47,129 bases of DNA. It comes from CAZSNT01 sp964607765 (GTDB lineage Bacteria; Verrucomicrobiota; Lentisphaeria; Oligosphaerales; JABHEG01). The position numbers were made by a program, and so were the translations under genes. Shown here in pieces: positions 25,647-32,014 of this stretch; positions within the stretch are counted from its first letter, which is position 1; every line of letters starts with the position of its first letter. Location of the stretch: contig CAZSNT010000074.1 of the NCBI GenBank assembly GCA_964607765.1, positions 1 to 47,129 on the forward strand. The letters run 5' to 3'. A model generated the notes under the pieces. The model saw only the letters and a list, made by a program, of their open reading frames with translations, made no database searches and was not told where the DNA came from.

Positions 25647-26921
25647 TCATCTGTTCTTGGCTCGATTCTCAGGTGACTTGGCGGGCCCACCCTCCCGGAC
25701 CGCGTACCCCCTTTCGATGTGGCCCAGCCAGACATATGTCGCCTTTGCGTCCTCCGGTGGGCCTTCCTCATAGTGGATGAACCACTTGTTCGGTTGCCTG
25801 CCTCCGAAAGCCGCCGGACCTGCGCTCAATACCAGGCGCTTCACCAGGTCGGGCCACTGATTGGGCATCTCGTCACGCACCTGCCATTTCCCGTCCACCG
25901 GGGAGGCGAATCTGTAACGGTAAGGCACAAAGACCTTGCCGCGTTTCCAGTCGGTCACGCCCTGACGGATGCGGATATAGGGCCTGTCGTCCTGGCCGAT
26001 CACGATTCGCTTTGGCGCAGTGAATTCCTCGCCGCTGTCAACAAGCATGGCATGCTCGTCGCAGAAGGTCTTGTTCACCGGCAAGTCGTGCATCGCCGTC
26101 CCGTCGGCGGCAATCCACTGTCCCCCGGCAGTGCGCTTGGCGTAGTACATGTGGTAGCGGTAGACGGCTTCGTGCATTCCCTGGTATTTCCGCTTGTTGC
26201 CGCGCGGGTTGTCATCCTTGTATACCCAGAAACAGTGGACGGTCTTACCGTCGGCCCCAGGAACAAACGCGTTGTACGAGCACGCCTTCTTGTCCGGAAA
26301 GTCGCGTCGCATTTCAATGACAGGCTGCTGCCCGGTCCAGGACGCCCCGTCGTCCTTGCTGACGCGCAACGACCATGGTGCCAGGTGTCCACCGGCGCGA
26401 TAGAAGAGGTAGATGCTGCCATCCGCCATCCGCATCGACTGCGGATACGTGGCGCGCGGCGTCGGACTGGGCATCTCTTCCCACTGGCTGATGTCGTAGG
26501 GCGCCGCTGAGCGGACGTGCTTCATTTCCTTTGCGTGGCAACCGAAGAACACGTGCAGACGTCCTTTTGTGTCAATGGCAATGGACGGGTTCCCATGGGT
26601 GTCGGCGCCCAACCCGAAGTTCGAGGCCCTGACCGGCCCGTGCCAGGTATTCTTCTTGATGTCATACGCGTCAACGACCGGACGCCCCTGGCCATCCTGG
26701 TGGGCAGTGAAGACGATGTCCTTCGCCAGTATGGCGTGGGGAGCAATGTAGTTGTTGTAGAAGGTCTTGTAAGGCTTGCCCTTCCTCTGCACCGACGCAA
26801 ATGCGGCCTGGATGCTCGGCCCGTCCTCCGAATCCTCCACGCCGTGGCACGACAGGGCAACAAGAGAACATGCGGACAGCAAGACCATGGAGAACAAGGA
26901 TTTCCGCAGTAACTTCGTCAT
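25647..26921 (-). CDS. BNR_4-family propeller lipoprotein (candidate polysaccharide lyase)
   Basis: A 424-aa predicted lipoprotein. The ATG at 26921 overlaps the upstream stop (ATGA at 26918-26921), is preceded by 'ggagaag', and leads to a lipobox VALSC (Cys25); the GTG at 26951 is less likely. The body carries the BNR_4 pattern: 'YNNYIAPHAILAKDIVFTAHQ', 'GNPSIAIDTKGRLHVFFGCH', 'TYPQSMRMADGSIYLFYR' and later blades with His, Arg and Tyr clusters. This fold is a seven-bladed beta-propeller, and members of the family include ulvan lyases of CAZy families PL24 and PL25. A lyase acting on uronic-acid-containing sulfated polymer is therefore plausible, but many BNR_4 proteins are uncharacterised and catalytic residues cannot be confirmed here. 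Confidence 0.88.
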   Translation of the reverse strand: MTKLLRKSLFSMVLLSACSLVALSCHGVEDSEDGPSIQAAFASVQRKGKPYKTFYNNYIAPHAILAKDIVFTAHQDGQGRPVVDAYDIKKNTWHGPVRASNFGLGADTHGNPSIAIDTKGRLHVFFGCHAKEMKHVRSAAPYDISQWEEMPSPTPRATYPQSMRMADGSIYLFYRAGGHLAPWSLRVSKDDGASWTGQQPVIEMRRDFPDKKACSYNAFVPGADGKTVHCFWVYKDDNPRGNKRKYQGMHEAVYRYHMYYAKRTAGGQWIAADGTAMHDLPVNKTFCDEHAMLVDSGEEFTAPKRIVIGQDDRPYIRIRQGVTDWKRGKVFVPYRYRFASPVDGKWQVRDEMPNQWPDLVKRLVLSAGPAAFGGRQPNKWFIHYEEGPPEDAKATYVWLGHIERGYAVREGGPAKSPENRAKNR

Positions 26922-28825
26922 ACGCTCGGCTTCTCCCGCTTCGAACACCACGGGAATTCGGTAATCCGCAGCGTGCTGCAGCCGTAGGGAATGAGCTTGA
27001 CCTCCTCCGGGGGTGAGTCACCCGACACAGGGCTCCCGGGAGTCTCGTCAGCCCAGCCGTTCACAAGTTGCCATTCCGCGAGGCGCCGGGCCTGCGCCGT
27101 GCCTACAATGGGAGCGCCGTCCGGAGAAAAAGGGCAGTCGCCGATGGGAACTTCGTCGAACGCGATCTCCTTGTCGAGGTCCAGCGCGAAGTTCCACGGG
27201 GTCACGGGATGGACCTCCTTGTCCACGCGCCTGCTGTCCGAACCAGGCGGTATATCGGCAACTGTTCGCCAGTCCTCACTGATGCTCAGCGAATAGACTA
27301 ACGGGCCGCGGTGGACGGTGACCGCGTTGTTGTGGCGGTGTTCCAGCCGGGCCTGCATCGGTAGGTCTAGATGGAGCGTCGATTTGCCGTGCCATTCGCG
27401 ATCCACGGTGACTCGACGGCCCGGAGTCGGCGTGCTGACAGTGCCGTTGCCGAGGTCCAACTGCGCCGCGTCACACCAGGCAGGGATGCGTAACTGGAGG
27501 TCGAAGCGTACCTGTTCCTCCGTCTCCACATGGATCGTGATTCGCTCGCGGAACGGGTAGTCTGTCTCTACGCTGATGCGCACGGGTACGCCGTCCTTCG
27601 TCTCGCTGACTGTACAAGGAGCATAGGCCATCGCGGCAAAGCCTCCAGACGGCGTGCGCATCCAGAGATGCGCGGCGAACTTAGGCCACGCCTGACTCAG
27701 GTTGGCCGTGCAGCAGCCATAGTTCGGTTCGACCCCCATGAGGTTGGAGTCAGGGCCGTTCGTGGACCAGCGATGCTCGGGATTGACAGCGCACAGGACC
27801 TGGTTGGCTTGCTGATCATACTGATGCCCCCACATGTCCGGTGTGAATGTCGCCGGCAATGCGTTGAAGGTAATCTGCTCCAGCCGGTCTGCAATCGCCG
27901 TGTCGTCGAGAATCGACGACATGACCTCCAGCGAATACATGTACTCAACCCCCGCACAGAGCTCCGTGCCCCGCAGCGGGCTCGTGCCGGAAACGCATTC
28001 GTCGCCTGAGAATACGCCCGATGCCTGGCCGTGCAACCTGTCCAGCCTGGCGATCATCTCGAGGCAAAACTCCCGGTCGTTCTGGCTGTCAGTCAGGCGA
28101 CTGACCAACCCGTGTGCTTTTACGGCCATGGCAAGATTGACGACGTGTCGCCATTGGCGCCAGCCGCGATCGCGAATGGGGGTGGCTTCTTCGATCTGTT
28201 TGCCGCGGATCAGCTCACGCCAGTCGAAGCCCTGGTCCATCAGGCGCTGAGCCCAATGCAGAACACGTGCATCACGACGCTTCTCATAGAGGTAGAAGAT
28301 AGGGATGAGTCCTTCAAACCAGCGATGTTCGCCCCAGTCGAAAAGGGGCACGTCCTCCGTATGACGACCCAGCATCGCCAACGCGCGTTCCGCCGCGTCC
28401 AGGGCGCGCTCGTCCCCGGAGGCGTCGTGATAGACGCACAGTACCTTGAGCGCCAGGAGCACGGCCCACATGTCGTACTGCGCTTTGTCATCCGCATCGC
28501 CGCGGTCCTTCCGGCGCGGCCCAAGCCAGCCGTCGTCTGCCTGGTGTTTGAGGATGTAATCCATGTACTCGTGGACGCGGGCCGTCAGTTCCTCATCATC
28601 GAGCAAGTGGGCGAGAGGAATCACGCCGTCGAGCCAGTATGGAGCACGTTCCCAGCCCTCGGCGTCGCCACCAAACCAGGCGCTGTCTTTGATGTCGGGC
28701 CAGAACTCATGCAGATGGCCACTCAGCCCGTCACGCTGGATCTCGAGCTGACGCTTGAGCCAGCCGGCGGGGCGTATCGATGCCAGCGGCAGAGGCCGGA
28801 AAGCCAAATCGGTCAGATGGGTCAT
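26918..28825 (-). CDS. GH127-family (DUF1680) glycoside hydrolase, first gene of the operon
   Basis: A 635-aa protein starting at ATG 28825 ('aagga' upstream); the longer frame to 29398 lies antisense to the AraC gene and is rejected. 'LASIRPAGWLKRQLE' opens the GH127 domain, and 'TELCAGVEYMYS' (Glu-x-Cys pair) and 'NYGCCTANLSQAWPKF' (paired Cys) give the zinc-thiolate catalytic set. The paired-Cys block is CCTAN, against CCQHN in the other GH127 of this operon, so the two belong to different branches and probably differ in specificity. 'VHRGPLVYSL' marks the C-terminal beta domain. No signal peptide is present, so it is predicted to act in the cytoplasm on imported oligosaccharides. It faces the AraC gene across an 84-bp gap. 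Confidence 0.95.
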   Translation of the reverse strand: MTHLTDLAFRPLPLASIRPAGWLKRQLEIQRDGLSGHLHEFWPDIKDSAWFGGDAEGWERAPYWLDGVIPLAHLLDDEELTARVHEYMDYILKHQADDGWLGPRRKDRGDADDKAQYDMWAVLLALKVLCVYHDASGDERALDAAERALAMLGRHTEDVPLFDWGEHRWFEGLIPIFYLYEKRRDARVLHWAQRLMDQGFDWRELIRGKQIEEATPIRDRGWRQWRHVVNLAMAVKAHGLVSRLTDSQNDREFCLEMIARLDRLHGQASGVFSGDECVSGTSPLRGTELCAGVEYMYSLEVMSSILDDTAIADRLEQITFNALPATFTPDMWGHQYDQQANQVLCAVNPEHRWSTNGPDSNLMGVEPNYGCCTANLSQAWPKFAAHLWMRTPSGGFAAMAYAPCTVSETKDGVPVRISVETDYPFRERITIHVETEEQVRFDLQLRIPAWCDAAQLDLGNGTVSTPTPGRRVTVDREWHGKSTLHLDLPMQARLEHRHNNAVTVHRGPLVYSLSISEDWRTVADIPPGSDSRRVDKEVHPVTPWNFALDLDKEIAFDEVPIGDCPFSPDGAPIVGTAQARRLAEWQLVNGWADETPGSPVSGDSPPEEVKLIPYGCSTLRITEFPWCSKREKPSV

Positions 28826-28909
28826 GTAAAGGTCCTTGCTGTTCTGATGAATAGAATACACATTATCGTCACTACCACTTGAAACTAATGCCGATCGAGC
28901 ACAGTATAA
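28826..28909. promoter_or_regulatory. Divergent promoter region between GH127 operon and AraC gene
   Basis: This 84-bp, relatively AT-rich gap must hold the start signals for the 12-gene operon (leftward) and the regulator (rightward), and is the likely AraC binding site. On the minus strand 'GATAAT' (28862-28867) is a -10 candidate without a good -35 at 16-18 bp. On the plus strand 'TATAAA' (28905-28910) is a -10 candidate with 'TTGAAA' at 28879-28884, but the 20-bp spacing is long. The location is supported by gene layout rather than by clear boxes. Confidence 0.55.
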
Positions 28910-29794
28910 ATGGCCGGAATGATGAAAAGAATATCCCAAAAGATCATTGTTCCTCCGGGGTGCCAGGAGCAGTTCCTGGAGTTCTGGCGGGAACGCGAGG
29001 AGGCCTTGCTCCGCCTTGGGGTCGTGCTCGGCGGGGTCAGTCGCGTAGTTGCGCCGTACCACATCGTTCGGCCGGCACGCAGCCATGCCATGATCGCCTT
29101 CACTTTGGCTGGCCAGGGAGCGTATCGTGACCGCGAGGGCATGCACCTGATCGAGCCGGACACCGTCTGGGTGCAGTCCTACGATCTGCCCCAAGAATAC
29201 TGGACAGAGCACGAGTGGTCCTACGTTTGGTTTCATGTGAAGCCCGTTGCCGCGGAAACCGGGCTTCTGTCGCTGCCCAACACGGGAGGCGCGCCACGAC
29301 TCAGTCGATGCGGACACGCCCTGCAGACGTTGGCCGAACTCTATCACCGGGAATGTGCCATCGATGATGAGTTCGCCCAGCAGTTGAAGCGAACACACGC
29401 AGAGGCCATGGCCCTGTACCTGCGGCGGGAGCTGGGCTGGATGGACTCAGGCCGCGGGATGGAGTACCGTGTCCGGCTCCACAATCTCTGGCAAGACGTC
29501 GCCTGCGACTGCCGGCATCCCTGGTCGCTCGGGGAGTTGGCGGCGTGCTTCCATCTCTCGGTGCCCCAGTTTCGGCGTGTCGTCATCAAGCATGAGGGGG
29601 TGCCACCGATGAAGAAGGTGACGCAGCTCCGCATGCAGGAGGGTCGCCGGCTCCTGCGCTCTACAGCGCTGTCGCTCGACCGGATTGCCGAAATGCTGGG
29701 CTACTCCACGGCCTATGCCTTCTCGAAGGCCTTCACCCGCACCGTCGACTGCCGACCCGGGCAGTACCGGCGCAAGCGTCGTCAGCATGGCTGA
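28910..29794 (+). CDS. AraC-family transcriptional regulator
   Basis: A 294-aa regulator with an N-terminal sensing domain (about 1-190; 'MIAFTLAGQGAYRDREG' and 'WVQSYDLPQEYW' fit the cupin-like barrel of sugar-sensing AraC proteins) and a C-terminal pair of helix-turn-helix motifs: 'SLGELAACFHLSVPQFRR' (about 205-225) and 'SLDRIAEMLGYSTAYAFSKAF' ending in 'PGQYRR' (about 252-290), the AraC signature. The start is uncertain: ATG 28910 has no ribosome site and overlaps a TATAAA box, so ATG 28919 or 28922 may be used. It is divergent from, and probably activates, the GH127-sulfatase operon when a breakdown sugar binds. It is the only regulator in the window. Confidence 0.93.
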   Translation: MAGMMKRISQKIIVPPGCQEQFLEFWREREEALLRLGVVLGGVSRVVAPYHIVRPARSHAMIAFTLAGQGAYRDREGMHLIEPDTVWVQSYDLPQEYWTEHEWSYVWFHVKPVAAETGLLSLPNTGGAPRLSRCGHALQTLAELYHRECAIDDEFAQQLKRTHAEAMALYLRRELGWMDSGRGMEYRVRLHNLWQDVACDCRHPWSLGELAACFHLSVPQFRRVVIKHEGVPPMKKVTQLRMQEGRRLLRSTALSLDRIAEMLGYSTAYAFSKAFTRTVDCRPGQYRRKRRQHG

Positions 29795-29903
29795 CTGGTC
29801 TGTTCCGGCGTTCCTCCCCATTCAGGCAGCGCGATGCGGACCAGACCTCACCCGATTCGTGCGTAAGTACCGCGCAACGTGAACGCCATCATTTCAGGCT
29901 GGA

Positions 29904-29976
29904 TTGGTCGACTGGTTGCGCGTCGCCCCTTGGGCCACGCTCGGACTTGGGATGACACGCGCAACCAGTCGACCAA
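29904..29976. repeat. Perfect inverted repeat, 20-bp arms, 33-nt spacer
   Basis: The left arm at 29904-29923 reads 'ttggtcgactggttgcgcgt' and the right arm at 29957-29976 is its exact reverse complement. The 33-nt spacer is GC-rich. A 20-bp perfect stem is far longer than chance and longer than most terminators. Possible identities are a REP/BIME element, the remnant of a small mobile element, or a structured RNA. Confidence 0.85.
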
Positions 29977-29992
29977 GTTGCCATGGTAGTCG

Positions 29993-30031
29993 GGCGTTCC
30001 AGCACTCGTCGCAGAGCACAACTGGAACGCC
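29993..30031. repeat. Perfect inverted repeat, 10-bp arms, 19-nt spacer
   Basis: 'ggcgttccag' at 29993-30002 pairs exactly with 'ctggaacgcc' at 30022-30031. It begins 16 bp after the larger inverted repeat ends. The 'gaacgcc' motif also occurs alone at 29881-29887, just left of the larger repeat, so the motif brackets it. Confidence 0.7.
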
Positions 30032-30204
30032 AGCGATTTGGCAGAGACGCGGGGTGTGCGCGACGAAAGGGCAACCCGCCCCAAGTCAGGAGGGCTGCCC
30101 CGCTGCATGTCGTTCCATTTGTCAGATCCTCCTGCCTACAGCGGTGAGTCATGTTGCGGTTGGAGGCGAGCTCTGGCGGACTGTGCCCGCCAATTCGTGG
30201 TCTT

Positions 30205-32001
30205 TCATCGGGCGGGTGGATCGGGCTTGATGCTTTGATCCCCCGTCGGATTCTCGGTCGTGATGCTCGCATAGAACCTGCCGCAGGCAGTAAGGTTGCC
30301 GTCTTTGTCATACAGCGCCGAGCTCGTCCCGACTGGCTCGTGCTGGCCGAACGAGAACCATGCATAACCTGCGATCCAGTTCTGCTTCTCCATCCACGGC
30401 AGGACGTCCTTCATGAATGCCAGGACCTCGGCAGGCGAGTGATGGTTCTGGGCGACGGTCTTCGCGCCCCAATCCGCGGGGGCGAATTCCGTGATGAGCA
30501 GTGGCCGCTTGCCGTACTTCTCGTAGATCCGCACCAACTTCTCTTTGAACCCGATCGCGCCGGTTCCGCCATACCAGTGGACGCCTGTGTAGTCTACCCG
30601 GTAGCCGCGCTTGTCCGCCTCGCGCATGAAATCGCGCATCCATGTTCCCGGGATTCCCTGTGTCGTGTCGTCGTCAACGCCTTCCGTGTTGGCACAAGCC
30701 GGACTGCACAACGGCACGTTCAGTGACTCCAGGATCGGCCAGTACTTGAGTGCGTCCCCGTACTTCATGTTGGCCTGGTCGTGGTGGTCGGGTTCGTTGA
30801 ATCCGAGGAACCGCTTCACCTTGCCGGCCTGGATCTGCGGCGTGACGTAGGTCTCGAGGTCCGTCTTGAGCCCGTCGGTCGACCACGCCCCCCACGCCAT
30901 GGGCAGAAACTCCACGTCCTCCGGCTGGACGGGCGCCAGCCGTGACCCCCACGAGTAATTCCAGTAGGGCTTGACCGCTTTGAGCTTCGAGATGTTCTCC
31001 TCCCACGTCCCCTTCTTCCCGGACTTCGGATCGCGTAAGGTGAGGCAGATGCCTTTCTTGCCGGGGAGCGCGAGACGCGGTTCCAGCGGCGCAGTCTCCA
31101 GAGAGACCTCCACCCGTGACTTGGGATCCAACTTGCCGAGAGATTCCCGGGCCGCGCCTGCCGGTCCCCACCACCAGCCCTTAGGATCCCAGCACTGGCC
31201 GAACCTGTAGTCCGACAGCACCTTCCGATAGGCCGCGATGGCGCCCTGCTTGTCTCCCTTCTTGCGCAGCGCTTCGCCCTTCATCCACGTGATGGTAGCC
31301 AGTTCGTTGAGGTTCGCGTACTGCTTCGCATCATCGCCTTTAGGGTATGCGCTGAGACCGTCGTTGTCCTTCTTCGCCTGTGCTCCCCATTCCCGCTCTG
31401 CCCGGTCTGCCAGCTTTGCGACCTCGTCCCAGTTCTTCTCGCCCAGCGCAGCCCACGCACGGCCGGTCACCTGCCAGGCCTCCTCGTCGCCCGTCGGGCC
31501 TGCCGGCGCCTGCTCCTGCGCCATTGCGGTCTGGCCGATCAGCTCTGAATGGAGCTGGGCGATCTTCTGTTTCACGGCGTCCGCAGGCTGCCACCACCAC
31601 CCCTTCGGATCCCAGCACTGGCCGTACTCGTAGTCGGCAATCAGCGTCCAATAGGCGGCGAGCGCGCCGGCCTTGTCCCCCTTTTCCCTCAACGCATCGC
31701 CCTTGAGCATCGTGATTGTGGCCAGTTCGTTGAGGTTCGCAAGCTTCTTCGCGTCGTCGCCTTTTGGGCATGCGCTGAGACCGTCATTGTCCTTTTTCGC
31801 CTGTACTCCCCATTCCCGCGCGGACCGGTCCGCCAGCCGTACGACTTCGTCCCAGTTCCTCCGCTCGGCGGCCCGCCAAGCCTTCTCCGTCACCTGCCAG
31901 GCCTCCTCACCCATTGCCGCTCCCATCACCATGGCCAGCAGGCAAAAGGCAGCCCGACTCAGGCCCGGTCCGATGCTGTGCCGCATGTCTATCCTGCTCA
32001 T
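30205..32001 (-). CDS. GH128-type glycoside hydrolase with duplicated N-terminal module
   Basis: A 598-aa exported protein (hydrophobic leader about residues 15-30); an internal ATG at 31986 with 'agcagga' upstream is an alternative start. Residues about 32-152 and 171-293 are two copies of one module ('EEAWQVTxxAW', 'KKDNDGLSAxPKGDDAK', 'ANLNELATIT', 'FGQCWDPKGWWW'), helical and TPR-like in appearance. Residues about 310-590 form a catalytic domain of the Glyco_hydro_cc/GH128 type: 'WNYSWGS', 'FLGFNEPDHHDQANM' with Glu403 as acid/base candidate, 'HWYG', and 'LLITEFAPADWG' with Glu505 as nucleophile candidate. GH128 enzymes cut beta-1,3-glucans. The module may bind polymer or partners. It is the last gene of the second operon. 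Confidence 0.9.
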   Translation of the reverse strand: MSRIDMRHSIGPGLSRAAFCLLAMVMGAAMGEEAWQVTEKAWRAAERRNWDEVVRLADRSAREWGVQAKKDNDGLSACPKGDDAKKLANLNELATITMLKGDALREKGDKAGALAAYWTLIADYEYGQCWDPKGWWWQPADAVKQKIAQLHSELIGQTAMAQEQAPAGPTGDEEAWQVTGRAWAALGEKNWDEVAKLADRAEREWGAQAKKDNDGLSAYPKGDDAKQYANLNELATITWMKGEALRKKGDKQGAIAAYRKVLSDYRFGQCWDPKGWWWGPAGAARESLGKLDPKSRVEVSLETAPLEPRLALPGKKGICLTLRDPKSGKKGTWEENISKLKAVKPYWNYSWGSRLAPVQPEDVEFLPMAWGAWSTDGLKTDLETYVTPQIQAGKVKRFLGFNEPDHHDQANMKYGDALKYWPILESLNVPLCSPACANTEGVDDDTTQGIPGTWMRDFMREADKRGYRVDYTGVHWYGGTGAIGFKEKLVRIYEKYGKRPLLITEFAPADWGAKTVAQNHHSPAEVLAFMKDVLPWMEKQNWIAGYAWFSFGQHEPVGTSSALYDKDGNLTACGRFYASITTENPTGDQSIKPDPPAR

Positions 32002-32014
32002 CCTCTTTCCGTCC

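Larger units (their letters stand above)
7682..28825 (-). other. Predicted 12-gene sulfated-polysaccharide operon
   Basis: All twelve genes from the GH127 gene starting at 28825 to the GH127 gene ending at 7682 lie on the minus strand. Junctions in transcription order are a 4-bp overlap, 16-bp gap, 4-bp overlap, 35-bp gap, 1-bp overlap, 17-, 34- and 6-bp gaps, 14-bp overlap, and 45- and 125-bp gaps. The order of products is GH127, BNR_4 propeller, beta-helix lipoprotein, double sulfatase, two sulfatases, sialate O-acetylesterase-like esterase, aldose-epimerase-like protein, three sulfatases, GH127. The divergent AraC gene is the likely regulator. The 125-bp gap could hold an internal promoter. 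Confidence 0.75.
29795..30204. other. 410-bp gap between convergent genes with two inverted repeats
   Basis: This gap lies between the 3' ends of the AraC gene and of the GH128 gene. I find no convincing protein in it. It contains two perfect inverted repeats (29904-29976 and 29993-30031), listed separately. No T-run follows either hairpin, so an ordinary intrinsic terminator is not obvious, although any hairpin here could stop transcription from both sides. The rest of the gap shows no recognisable feature. Confidence 0.5.

Noticed and set aside
28879..28910. TTGAAA and TATAAA as the AraC gene promoter
   Set aside because: The 20-bp spacing is too long for a standard sigma-70 site and the box touches the first possible start codon. 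It is kept only as a note in the divergent region entry.
26918..29398. GH127 reading frame extended upstream to 29398
   Set aside because: The extra 191 residues lie antisense to the AraC gene, while a good start with GH127-like N-terminus exists at 28825.
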